Shown here: in pieces, positions 27,079 to 34,348 of the stretch
Position numbering within the stretch: position 1 is the stretch's first letter
Layout of the letters: each line of letters begins with the position of its first letter
Assembly: GCF_020096995.1 (NCBI RefSeq)
Contig: NZ_CP083692.1
Location: 1,984,001 to 2,048,000, forward strand
DNA from: Leucobacter sp. Psy1
GTDB taxonomy: Bacteria > Actinomycetota > Actinomycetes > Actinomycetales > Microbacteriaceae
Direction of reading: 5' to 3'
DNA length: 64,000 nt
Program-made: the position numbers and the translations under genes
Notes under the pieces: generated by a model
Told to the model about the DNA's origin: nothing
Databases searched by the model: none
What the model saw: the letters and a program-made list of their open reading frames with translations, nothing else

Positions 27079-27510
27079 CTAGAACATGCCCGGAATCACC
27101 TCCTCTTCGACTGCCGAAAACGCCTGCTCCTGCTCCGTGAGGTATTCCTGCCACGCTTCGGCGTCCCAGATCTCCGCACGCGTGCCTGCGCCGATGACGG
27201 CGAGTTCGCGTCCGAGACCCGCGTACTCCCGCAGCGCGGATGGGATGGTGACCCGGCTCTGCTTGTCCGGAGTCTCGGCGTGCGCCCCCGACAGGAACAC
27301 ACGCAGGTAATCGCGGCCCTGCTTCGAGGTGATCGGCGCCTGTCTGATGCGATCGTGCATGTCGGCGAACTCACGCTCGCTGAAGACGTAGAGGCAGCGC
27401 TCCTGCCCACGAGTGATCACCAGTCCCTCGGAGAGCTCGTCGCGGAACTTCGCGGGCAGGATCAACCGACCCTTGTCGTCGAGCTTGGGCGTGAAGGTGC
27501 CGAGAAACAC
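27079..27510 (-). CDS. mraZ: MraZ, transcriptional regulator of the dcw cluster
   Basis: A 143-residue AbrB-like protein that forms a ring and in E. coli and mycoplasma represses or modulates its own operon by binding repeated GTGG-type boxes. Two SpoVT/AbrB-type repeats are visible: [21 protein letters not shown] and the second with [18 protein letters not shown] (both shortened to their DxxGR/DxxxR cores [11 protein letters not shown] and KQSRVTIP). GTG 27510 is preceded by GGGGGAGGTGA. It is first in the dcw operon, and its upstream region contains clusters of GTGGAG boxes described separately. Confidence 0.97.
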   Translation of the reverse strand: MFLGTFTPKLDDKGRLILPAKFRDELSEGLVITRGQERCLYVFSEREFADMHDRIRQAPITSKQGRDYLRVFLSGAHAETPDKQSRVTIPSALREYAGLGRELAVIGAGTRAEIWDAEAWQEYLTEQEQAFSAVEEEVIPGMF

Positions 27511-27543
27511 GGATCACCTCCCCCACGCGTCGGACCAATGACG

Positions 27544-27598
27544 CCACTTTACTCCACTTTCCTCCACATCACCCATCCAGAAGGAGAAATTCCTCCAC
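27544..27598 (-). promoter_or_regulatory. MraZ-box array proximal to mraZ
   Basis: On the minus strand GTGG starts at 27598, 27567, 27557 and 27547. The last three follow each other at exactly 10 nt (GTGGAGGAAA, GTGGAGTAAA, GTGGCG), one helical turn. This matches the known spacing of MraZ-binding repeats upstream of mraZ. The array ends about 34 nt before the mraZ GTG, so it lies in or next to the promoter. Confidence 0.75.
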
Positions 27599-27659
27599 TG
27601 GTCTCCCCCGAGGGCCACACACCCCTCGGAATCCCGCGGAATGCCGCGCGACAGCGGTG

Positions 27660-27676
27660 GTGGAGAGAAGTGGAGG
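27660..27676 (+). promoter_or_regulatory. Second, inverted pair of MraZ-like boxes
   Basis: GTGGAG at 27660 and GTGGAGG at 27670, 10 nt apart, on the plus strand and therefore opposite to the proximal array. Preceded by another overlapping GTGG at 27657. Confidence 0.45.
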
Positions 27677-27857
27677 TGCTCCGCCCCGCCCGCGCCCCCG
27701 CGCCCGATCGCGCCCGCCCGCTCACCCTCCCGCCCGCGCGCCGAGAGTGCGGAAACTCACGCTTGAAGTCCCCTGAATGCTGCCGAACTGCAGCCTCGGC
27801 GCGAAGATGCCCGCGGGGCGCAGGCGGGGCGCAGGCGGGGGCGCGGGCGAGGCGCCG

Positions 27858-27888
27858 GTGGAGCGGAGTGGAGTGGGGCAGAGTGGAG
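27858..27888 (+). promoter_or_regulatory. Third cluster of MraZ-like boxes
   Basis: GTGGAG occurs at 27858, 27868 and 27883 and GTGGGG at 27873 on the plus strand, giving spacings of 10, 5 and 10 nt. It lies about 350 nt upstream of mraZ, near the end of the preceding gene's terminator. Confidence 0.4.
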
Positions 27889-27923
27889 CGGCACCGCGCG
27901 CGAAAAGCAGAACTGCACGCACG

Positions 27924-27953
27924 AAAAAGGGCCGTGACCGAAGTCACGACCCT
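27924..27953 (-). terminator. Intrinsic terminator of the DUF3040 gene
   Basis: On the minus strand AGGGTCGTGAC-TTCG-GTCACGGCCCT forms an 11-bp stem (one G-U pair) with a stable UUCG tetraloop, followed at once by TTTT. It starts 16 nt after the DUF3040 stop and separates that gene from the dcw operon. Confidence 0.9.
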
Positions 27954-27969
27954 CAGGAAAGGCGGAGGT

Positions 27970-28356
27970 TCAGCGTTCGCCACCCATGCGCTGATCCCAG
28001 CGGCGCTGCATGCGATCGTTCATGCTCTCCCGCGCGGCAGGCGAACCCCCGGATGTGGAGGGCCTGGCACGCTTCACGTCGTCCGGCGTCGGGCCGGACT
28101 TGTCGCGGCGGAACATGAGCACGACGCCTCCGAGCATGACCGCGAATCCGATGACCCCGAGCCACGGCAGCTGAGTCGCCACAGCGGCGACGAGGACGCC
28201 CAGACCGGCCAGCACTACGACGATGCCGATGACGAGGAACCGGTAGCTGATGGCTCCCCGCGTCCCGGTGGAAGTCTGCACGACATCGGATTCGCTCTGG
28301 TAGAAGCTGCGCTCCATCTCTTCGAGAAGACGCTGCTCGTTTTCAGACAGTGCCAT
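27970..28356 (-). CDS. DUF3040 two-helix membrane protein
   Basis: A 128-residue protein with the DUF3040 N-terminus MALSENEQRLLEEMERSFYQ, two adjacent membrane helices (about 38-58 and 62-82), and a hydrophilic C-terminal tail rich in Arg, Asp and Ser. The mycobacterial counterpart Rv2169c lies in the same place just upstream of mraZ. Function is unknown. The ribosome site GAGGAGG is 5 nt from the ATG, and TAGAAT (plus-strand 28395-28400) is a possible -10. Its promoter overlaps that of the divergent polyprenyl synthase gene. Confidence 0.88.
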   Translation of the reverse strand: MALSENEQRLLEEMERSFYQSESDVVQTSTGTRGAISYRFLVIGIVVVLAGLGVLVAAVATQLPWLGVIGFAVMLGGVVLMFRRDKSGPTPDDVKRARPSTSGGSPAARESMNDRMQRRWDQRMGGER

Positions 28357-28417
28357 GGCGACCTCCTCGATGGAACCGACTCGTGAATGATTACATTCTA
28401 CGGCGACACCGCGCCGC

Positions 28418-28423
28418 TAAGCT
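28418..28423 (+). promoter_or_regulatory. Candidate -10 box of a leaderless promoter for the polyprenyl synthase
   Basis: TAAGCT ends exactly 6 nt before the GTG at 28430. There is no Shine-Dalgarno sequence in the gap. On the opposite strand the same bases could contribute the -35 of the DUF3040 promoter. Confidence 0.55.
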
Positions 28424-28429
28424 AGTTAC

Positions 28430-29545
28430 GTGCAGGAAACAACGGGACTCGCAGGGCTTATTCAGGGGCGAATCGCCGAGCGATTGGCGGAGCACCGATC
28501 CGCCGTCGAGCCGCTCGGCCCGGACGCGCTCCCCCTCATCGACGAGGCGTCGCGCTTCCTGACGGGAGGCAAGCGCCTGCGCGCACAGTTCGCCGTGCTC
28601 GGCTACCGTTCCGTGCGCCCGCTGGAGTTCAGCGTGCGCGTTCCGATCGATGAGCAGAACCCGGCCTCGCGCCTCCTCGACGTCGCCGTCGCGCTCGAGT
28701 TCTTCCACGCCGCGGCGCTCATCCACGACGACATCGTCGACCGGTCCGAGACGCGACGCGGCGGACCGGCGACGCATCGCGTGTTCACGACCGCCCACGA
28801 ACAGGCCGGCTGGCGGGGAGCGGCAGAACACTTCGGGATGGCGGGCGCGATCCTGCTCGGCGACCTGCTGCAGTCCTGGGCCGACGAACTCCTGCAGTCG
28901 TCCTGCGACTCGCTGGAGGATCGCGGGGCGGCAATCGCCACTCGGGCGCACTTCAACCGCATGCGCACTGAGGTCGCTGTCGGCCAGTACCTGGATGTGC
29001 TGGAGGAGCAGCGTCCGCAGTTCGCACCGCACGAGGAACAACTCGAACGCTCGACCCGCCTGCTGGTCTACAAGTCGGCGAAGTACAGCGTCGAAGCCCC
29101 GCTCCTCATCGGCGCCGCTCTCGCCGGCGCCTCACCCGAGCAGGAGTCGGCGCTCGCCGAGTTCGGGCTCCCAGTGGGGGTCGCCTTCCAACTGCGCGAC
29201 GACCTGCTCGGCGTCTTCGGAGACGAGGCGGTGACGGGCAAGCCGACGGGAGACGACCTGACCGAGGGGAAGCGGACGGTGCTCGTCGCGCTGGCGCGCG
29301 AGGAGCTCCCCGGAGGTCAGCGCGCGATCTTCGACGGTCTCCATGGCCGGGCGAACCTCGAGCCCGAGAGCATCACGCTCCTGCAGCAGACGATTCGCGA
29401 CAGCGGCGCGGTCGACCAGGTGGAGGGGATGATCGGCCGCAACGTGGAGGCAGCGACGGAGGGCATCACGCACGCTCCGCTCGCGAAGGACGCGGTCGCC
29501 GATCTCGTCGCACTGGCCGGCCGAGCGACGCGACGGACGTCCTAG
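28430..29545 (+). CDS. Polyprenyl (geranylgeranyl-type) diphosphate synthase
   Basis: A 371-residue trans-isoprenyl diphosphate synthase that condenses isopentenyl diphosphate with allylic diphosphates. The first Asp-rich motif DDIVD is at 100-104 and the second, DDLLG with downstream GDE, at about 257-266, with GKRLRAQF near 48 and GKPTGDDLTEGKRT after it. Chain length cannot be fixed by eye; the actinobacterial relatives (IdsA/GrcC types) make C15-C25 or longer products for menaquinone, carotenoids or lipid carriers. The GTG start has no ribosome site but a -10 box 6 nt upstream. It is in the position of idsA2 (Rv2173) relative to the dcw cluster. Confidence 0.92.
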   Translation: MQETTGLAGLIQGRIAERLAEHRSAVEPLGPDALPLIDEASRFLTGGKRLRAQFAVLGYRSVRPLEFSVRVPIDEQNPASRLLDVAVALEFFHAAALIHDDIVDRSETRRGGPATHRVFTTAHEQAGWRGAAEHFGMAGAILLGDLLQSWADELLQSSCDSLEDRGAAIATRAHFNRMRTEVAVGQYLDVLEEQRPQFAPHEEQLERSTRLLVYKSAKYSVEAPLLIGAALAGASPEQESALAEFGLPVGVAFQLRDDLLGVFGDEAVTGKPTGDDLTEGKRTVLVALAREELPGGQRAIFDGLHGRANLEPESITLLQQTIRDSGAVDQVEGMIGRNVEAATEGITHAPLAKDAVADLVALAGRATRRTS

Positions 29546-29573
29546 CGCACTCAGCCCGGCACGATCGCCCAGC

Positions 29574-29918
29574 TCAGAAGAGCGACTGAGCCGCGCGGCG
29601 CACCGCGCTCTTGCTACCGGAGAGCAGGACGTCGATCGGCCGCGCCCGCAGCTCCTCGTTCTCCGAGAGCAGCCACTCGACCTGTTCCTCCTCCGAGAAC
29701 CCGGCGTCGGCGAGCACGATCAGCGTGCCGCGCAGCGCTGGCAGCGGCTCGGCGTCGCGGACGAACTCTGCGGGCACCCGCAGCACGCCGTCGATCCGGA
29801 CCGCAGCCAGGTGCCGCTCCTCGATCAGCCGGTGGACTTTGCCAGGCGAGATGTCGAACAGCTCGACGAGATCGGGGACCGTCAGGAACTCACCGCTGAG
29901 CGGGGATGCATCTACCAC
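29574..29918 (-). CDS. Rv2175c-type winged-helix DNA-binding protein, putative partner of the adjacent kinase
   Basis: A 114-residue protein from GTG 29918. The N-terminal helix-turn-helix (about 13-45, FLTVPDLVELFDISPGKVHRLIEERHL) is followed by RIDGVLRVPAEFV and a C-terminal region ending in GSKSAVRRAAQSLF. This matches the Rv2175c family, whose M. tuberculosis member is a DNA-binding substrate of kinase PknL encoded next to it; here too the kinase gene is directly adjacent and divergent. A longer frame to 30050 adds unconserved Arg/Gly-rich sequence. GGGAGG abuts the GTG, and CACAGT lies exactly 6 nt upstream with TTGCGG 17 nt before it, so the start could be leaderless. Confidence 0.85.
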   Translation of the reverse strand: MVDASPLSGEFLTVPDLVELFDISPGKVHRLIEERHLAAVRIDGVLRVPAEFVRDAEPLPALRGTLIVLADAGFSEEEQVEWLLSENEELRARPIDVLLSGSKSAVRRAAQSLF

Positions 29919-30038
29919 CCTCCCACTGTGCCAGCGCCTCGGCCGCTCCGCAAGATGGACGCTCCCGACGCGCCCGCACCCACCGCGGTTCTTTGGCGTG
30001 CCTCGGCGTGCGCTCATGTACTCGCAGCCGGCCTTCCG

Positions 30039-30044
30039 TAGACT
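30039..30044 (+). promoter_or_regulatory. Candidate -10 box of a leaderless promoter for the PASTA kinase
   Basis: TAGACT ends exactly 6 nt before the GTG start at 30051, with no Shine-Dalgarno sequence in between. Confidence 0.5.
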
Positions 30045-30050
30045 CTCCAC

Positions 30051-31988
30051 GTGACTTCAGCCCCCGCCGATCCGCTGATCGGGCAGACCCTCGACGGGCG
30101 ATACGTGCTGCGCTCCCGTATCGCCCGCGGCGGGATGGCGGTCGTGTACCTGGCGAGTGACCTCCGACTCGAACGCCGGGTCGCGGTGAAGATGATGCAC
30201 GACCACCTCACGGATGACGAGAACTTCACGCGCCGCTTCGAGCAGGAGGCGCGGAGCGCGGCGCGACTCGCCCACCCGAACGTGGTCAACGTCTTCGACC
30301 AGGGCCATGACGCCGGCAGACCGTACCTCGTCATGGAGTATCTGCCCGGCATCACGTTGCGCGATCTCCTGAAGCAGCAGCAGCGGCTTACGGGCGACCA
30401 GTCGCTCGAGATCGCCGAGGCGACGCTCTCCGGTCTCGCCGCCGCGCACCGCGCCGGGATCGTGCATCGCGATCTCAAACCCGAGAACGTGCTGCTGGCC
30501 GATGACGGCCGCATCAAGATCGGCGACTTCGGGCTGGCCAGGGCTGCCGGAGCGAACACGACGACGGGGCAGGCGCTGCTCGGCACGATCGCCTACCTGT
30601 CCCCCGAGCTCGTCACCCGAGGCATCGCGGATGCGCGGAGCGATGTGTACGCCTTCGGCATCATGCTCTTCGAGATGCTCACGGGTGCGCAGCCGTTCCG
30701 CGGCGAGCAGCCGATGCAGATCGCTTACCAGCACGCGCACTCCGACGTGCCTGCCCCGTCATCGCAGTCGAGCGAGGCCACCCCGGAGCTCGACGAACTC
30801 GTGAGGTGGACGACGCAGCGCGATCCCGACACGCGGCCGCGTGACGCTGGGGTGGTCCTCGACCAGCTGCACCGAATCCGGGAGGCGGACGGAACTCCGC
30901 TCGGCTCGACCCGCGTACTTCCGGTGAACGACTTGGACGAGCCGGGAGTGACCGCGGCAACTACCGTGCTGGGCGGTGCTGCCGCCCACTCGGAGCCCGC
31001 GGGGCTCGACGCCACCTCTGCCGCCGACCCATCGGATCCGCCCTCGCCGATCGACGCGGCGGGCGTCGCCGCGGATCGCCGACTGCGACGCGGGCGCCTC
31101 GCGGCACTGCTCGTACTCGTCGCCACCGCCGCGATCGGCACGACCGCGTGGTGGTTCGGCCAGGGTCCCGGCGCACGTGTGACGGTGCCAGACATCGCCG
31201 GCCAGGAGATCGCGGAGGTCGAGCAGACGTTCACCGACCTGCACCTCTCCCCCGATTTCTTCGACTGCTCCAGCGTCGATGTCGCCGCTGGGCTCGCCGT
31301 ATCGAGTGAGCCCGAGCCGGGCGCTCGCGTCGATCGCGAGTCGACGGTGCGGGTCTGCCGGTCGACGGGGCCGGAGATGCTTCCCGTGCCGACGCTCGTC
31401 GGACTGCCCGAGGCCGATGCCGAGCGGACCATCGCCGACGCCGGCTTCACGTTCGGCGAGGTGAGCGAGGAGCGGTTCGACGATGCGGAACCCGGCATCG
31501 TGCTCGCGGCGCTCGACGAGAACGGCGAGGGACTCGGTGACAGCTACGCCGAGCAGGGCCTCGTGGACCTCGTCGTCTCGGCCGGCCCGCTCCCGAACGT
31601 CGGCGGCATGAGCGTCGACGACGCGACCGCCGCCCTCGCCGACGCCGGGCTCACCGCAGACGGTCCGCGCAGCGAGGCCTACTCGGACGAGGTCGACGAA
31701 GGCGCGGTGATCCGATTGCTCCCCCAGTCGGAGACCGTGCGCACCGGAGACCCCGTAGGTCTCGAGATCTCACTCGGTCCAGAACGCTTCCCCGTACCGG
31801 ACGTCTCGGACGCGGACAACGTCGAAGACGCCATGAAGATCCTGCGCGATGCCGGCTTCGAGCCGAAGGTCAAGGGTCTCGGGGCAATCCCGGAACGCCT
31901 CCTCGGGCGACTCAGCTTCGATCGCATCGATCCCGACTCGGGCACCGAACTACCGAAGGGCTCCGAGGTCGAGATCGTCATCGGCTGA
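30051..31988 (+). CDS. PASTA-domain Ser/Thr protein kinase (PknL/PknB type)
   Basis: A 645-residue membrane kinase. The cytosolic kinase domain (about 17-275) is intact: ARGGMA glycine loop, ATP lysine K47 in VAVK, catalytic HRDLKPEN at 139-146, DFG at 159-161 and an activation loop with several Thr (GANTTTGQALLGT). A Pro/Ala-rich juxtamembrane segment leads to one membrane helix (about 350-368). Four PASTA repeats follow outside the cell (about 374-435, 438-505, 510-575 and 577-645), likely sensors of muropeptides or lipid II. Context beside the Rv2175c homologue and aroG points to PknL orthology, although PknL in M. tuberculosis lacks PASTA repeats; PknB is the usual PASTA kinase. Confidence 0.93.
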   Translation: MTSAPADPLIGQTLDGRYVLRSRIARGGMAVVYLASDLRLERRVAVKMMHDHLTDDENFTRRFEQEARSAARLAHPNVVNVFDQGHDAGRPYLVMEYLPGITLRDLLKQQQRLTGDQSLEIAEATLSGLAAAHRAGIVHRDLKPENVLLADDGRIKIGDFGLARAAGANTTTGQALLGTIAYLSPELVTRGIADARSDVYAFGIMLFEMLTGAQPFRGEQPMQIAYQHAHSDVPAPSSQSSEATPELDELVRWTTQRDPDTRPRDAGVVLDQLHRIREADGTPLGSTRVLPVNDLDEPGVTAATTVLGGAAAHSEPAGLDATSAADPSDPPSPIDAAGVAADRRLRRGRLAALLVLVATAAIGTTAWWFGQGPGARVTVPDIAGQEIAEVEQTFTDLHLSPDFFDCSSVDVAAGLAVSSEPEPGARVDRESTVRVCRSTGPEMLPVPTLVGLPEADAERTIADAGFTFGEVSEERFDDAEPGIVLAALDENGEGLGDSYAEQGLVDLVVSAGPLPNVGGMSVDDATAALADAGLTADGPRSEAYSDEVDEGAVIRLLPQSETVRTGDPVGLEISLGPERFPVPDVSDADNVEDAMKILRDAGFEPKVKGLGAIPERLLGRLSFDRIDPDSGTELPKGSEVEIVIG

Positions 31989-32005
31989 GCCGACGATTAC
32001 CCGGC

Positions 32006-32020
32006 CTGCGGAGCCCGCAG
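32006..32020. terminator. Possible bidirectional terminator between kinase gene and aroG
   Basis: CTGCGG-AGC-CCGCAG hairpin in the 35-nt convergent gap. No T-tract on either side, so the call is tentative. Confidence 0.35.
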
Positions 32021-32023
32021 CGG

Positions 32024-33391
32024 TTACGCTGTGAAGCGCTTCAGCTCTTCAGCCACGCGGAACGCGAGCTCGAGCGACTGCATGTGATTGAGGCGCGGAT
32101 CGCAGAGCGACTCGTACCGCGTCTCGAGGGTCGCCTCGTCGATGTTCTCGGATCCGCCGAGGCACTCGGTGACATCGTCACCGGTCAGCTCGACGTGGAT
32201 GCCACCGGGAATCGTGCCGACGGCGCGGTGCGCCTCGAAGAACCCGAGCAGCTCGTCCATCACGTCATCGAACCGGCGCGTCTTGTACCCGGTCGCCGTG
32301 GTGATGCCGTTGCCGTGCATCGGATCGGTGACCCACAGGGGCTGCGCCCCCTCGGCGCGAACGCCCTCGAGGATCGGCGGGAGCGCGTCGCGGATCTTGC
32401 CCGCCCCCATGCGGGTGATGAAGGTCAGCCGGCCCGGCTCGCGCTCGGGATCCAGCTTGTCGATGAGACGCATCGCATCGTCGGCAGTGGTGGTCGGGCC
32501 GAGCTTGACCCCGATCGGGTTGCGCACGTGCGAGAGGAACTCCACGTGGGCGCCGTCGATGTCGCGGGTGCGCTCGCCGATCCACAGGAAGTGGCCCGAG
32601 GTGTCGTAGGCCTCGCCCGTCCGGGAGTCGATCCTGACGAGGGGCCGCTCGTAGTCGAGCAGCAGCGCCTCGTGGCTGACGTAGAACTCGGTCTGCTTGA
32701 GCGCCGTGTGGTCGACGCCGCACGCATCCATGAAGCGGAGGGCGCGGTCGATCTCACCCGCGAGCGACTCGTAGCGCTGGTTCGCCGGGTTCGAGACGAA
32801 TCCCTTGTTCCACTCGTGCACCTGACGGAGATCGGCGAACCCGCCCTGCGTGAACGCGCGGATCAGGTTCAGCGTCGACGCCGAGACGTGGTAGCCGCGC
32901 ACCAGGCGCGAGGGGTCGGCTTCGCGCGACTGCGGCGTGAAGTCGTATCCGTTGACGATGTCGCCGCGGTAGGCGGGAAGGGTGACACCCTCGCGCGTCT
33001 CCGTATTGCTCGAGCGCGGCTTCGCGAACTGGCCGGCCATCCGGCCGACCTTGATCACCGGCATCGACGCGCCGTACGTGAGTACGACTGCCATCTGCAG
33101 CAGAGTCTTGACCCGGTCGCGGATCTTGTCTGCGGTCGCTGCCGCGAAGGTCTCGGCGCAGTCGCCGCCCTGGAGGAGGAATCCCTCTCCCCGCGACGCC
33201 GCTGCGAGCCGTTCCCGCAGCTGATCCACTTCACCGGCGAACACGAGTGGGGGCTGCGAGGCGAGGTCCGCCCTGGCGGCAGAAACGGCCCCGGGATCCG
33301 ACCATGTGGGCTGCTGTTTCGCCTCGAGCGACTGATACGCGTCGAGGCTCTTCAGAACGTCCTCTGCTGCGCGTCGATCCGTCTGGCCCAC
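32024..33391 (-). CDS. aroG: Class II (plant-type) DAHP synthase
   Basis: A 455-residue enzyme that condenses phosphoenolpyruvate and erythrose-4-phosphate, the first step of the shikimate pathway. Class II motifs are clear: LLQGGDCAETFA, KVGRMAGQFAKPRS, YVSHEALLLDYE and TDPMHGNG. GTG 33391 is preceded by AAGGAG at 7 nt. In mycobacteria the homologue forms a complex with chorismate mutase and is feedback-inhibited by aromatic amino acids; no mutase gene is in this window. A promoter TTGCGG-N16-TATGGA lies just upstream. It keeps the mycobacterial position between pknL and the acyltransferase gene. Confidence 0.97.
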   Translation of the reverse strand: MGQTDRRAAEDVLKSLDAYQSLEAKQQPTWSDPGAVSAARADLASQPPLVFAGEVDQLRERLAAASRGEGFLLQGGDCAETFAAATADKIRDRVKTLLQMAVVLTYGASMPVIKVGRMAGQFAKPRSSNTETREGVTLPAYRGDIVNGYDFTPQSREADPSRLVRGYHVSASTLNLIRAFTQGGFADLRQVHEWNKGFVSNPANQRYESLAGEIDRALRFMDACGVDHTALKQTEFYVSHEALLLDYERPLVRIDSRTGEAYDTSGHFLWIGERTRDIDGAHVEFLSHVRNPIGVKLGPTTTADDAMRLIDKLDPEREPGRLTFITRMGAGKIRDALPPILEGVRAEGAQPLWVTDPMHGNGITTATGYKTRRFDDVMDELLGFFEAHRAVGTIPGGIHVELTGDDVTECLGGSENIDEATLETRYESLCDPRLNHMQSLELAFRVAEELKRFTA

Positions 33392-33415
33392 TGGTGACTC
33401 CTTGAGTGATTCGTT

Positions 33416-33443
33416 TCCATACGTCGCGACCGAAACGCCGCAA
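33416..33443 (-). promoter_or_regulatory. Candidate aroG promoter
   Basis: Minus-strand -35 TTGCGG (33438-33443) and -10 TATGGA (33416-33421) with a 16-nt spacer, leading to a 5' leader of about 20 nt with a good ribosome site. The same -35 hexamer appears in the rRNA promoter. The rest of the 126-nt gap 33392-33517 shows nothing else. Confidence 0.55.
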
Positions 33444-33517
33444 CCGTCCTAGCGTACTTCACTTCTCCGCCTGCGAGCTCACACCGATGTTCCCAGGCGC
33501 GACCGCCGATCGGCGCG

Positions 33518-34195
33518 TCAGGCCTGGGCAGCGCGGACGCTGGAAGCGTAGACGTCGACGTACTCCTGATCGCTGAGCCGCTGGATCTCGAGCATGATCT
33601 CGTCGGTGACGCTGCGGAGGACGAAGCGATCAGCGCTCATGCCCGCGAAGCGGGAGAAGTCGAGCGGCTTGCCGATCACGGTGCCGATGCGACGGATCTT
33701 CGGGATCTTCGCCCCGATCGGCATGGCTTTTTCGGTGTCGATCATGACGACGGGCACGACGGCGGCGCCCGATTCGATCACGAGACGGGCGACGCCCGTG
33801 CGACCGCGATACAGCCTCGCGTCAGGGCTCCGCGTGCCCTCGGGATAGATGCCGAGCACATCACCGCGGTCGAGCACCGCAAGGCCGGTATTGAGCGACG
33901 CCTCCGAGGCCTTGCCGCCCGAGCGGTCGATGGGGAGCTGACCGACGGACAACATGAAGTTCTTGACGATCCAGCCCTTCAGGCCTTTCCCGCTGAAGTA
34001 CTCGCTCTTCGCGAGGAAGTACACGCGACGATCAACCATCAGCGGCATGAAGAAGGAGTCGATCACCGAGAGGTGGTTGCCGACGATGATGACCGGCCCT
34101 GAGGTCGGCATATTCTCGGCCCCCTCGACCCACGGTCGATAGATCGTCTTCAGGAAGGGACCGAAGACGAGATGCTTGAAAAACCAGTACAACAA
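33518..34195 (-). CDS. PlsC-type 1-acyl-glycerol-3-phosphate acyltransferase
   Basis: A 225-residue membrane-associated acyltransferase. The catalytic NHxxxxD motif is VGNHLSVIDSF (about residues 36-46), and the substrate-binding block is YPEGTRSPDARLYRGRTGVARL (core YPEGTRSP). An amphipathic N-terminus, MLYWFFKHLVFGPFLKTIY, fits the lysophosphatidate acyltransferase family. The start is one of two tandem TTG codons (34195 or 34192), with GAAGGG upstream. It probably makes phosphatidic acid. The homologue in M. tuberculosis (Rv2182c) sits in the same neighbourhood. It is divergent from the acyl-CoA ligase. Confidence 0.9.
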   Translation of the reverse strand: MLYWFFKHLVFGPFLKTIYRPWVEGAENMPTSGPVIIVGNHLSVIDSFFMPLMVDRRVYFLAKSEYFSGKGLKGWIVKNFMLSVGQLPIDRSGGKASEASLNTGLAVLDRGDVLGIYPEGTRSPDARLYRGRTGVARLVIESGAAVVPVVMIDTEKAMPIGAKIPKIRRIGTVIGKPLDFSRFAGMSADRFVLRSVTDEIMLEIQRLSDQEYVDVYASSVRAAQA

Positions 34196-34270
34196 CGAGA
34201 ACCGCCCTTCGACCTGTGCCAGCTTACCCGAGCTCCGGTGCGCTGGCGAGCATGCGATGAGAGGTGCATA

Positions 34271-34313
34271 TAGGGTTGAGTGAACGAGGGTACCGGGGGC
34301 CTATCTTCCCGGT
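34271..34313 (+). promoter_or_regulatory. Candidate control region of the acyl-CoA ligase gene
   Basis: TAGGGT (34271-34276) could be a -10. Downstream, ACCGGG (34292-34297) and CCCGGT (34308-34313) form an inverted repeat across 10 nt. GGGTACC is repeated at 34288 and 34330, flanking it. A fatty-acid-responsive operator is possible but unproven. Confidence 0.3.
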
Positions 34314-34348
34314 CGCACTGCCTGCCAACGGGTACCAAAGGAGCTATC

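Larger units (their letters stand above)
27511..27969. other. 459-nt intergenic region with the mraZ promoter/operator region and a terminator
   Basis: No convincing gene lies here: the reading frames on both strands are Arg/Ala/Gly-rich and lack ribosome sites. It contains three clusters of GTGGAG-type boxes (one on minus next to mraZ, two on plus further away) and the terminator of the DUF3040 gene at 27924-27953. The dcw promoter must lie here; I could not identify a confident -35/-10 pair. Confidence 0.7.

Noticed and set aside
27777-28118. Plus-strand frame in the mraZ upstream gap
   Set aside because: No ribosome site, Gly/Ala/Arg low complexity, and it runs over a terminator and into the DUF3040 gene.
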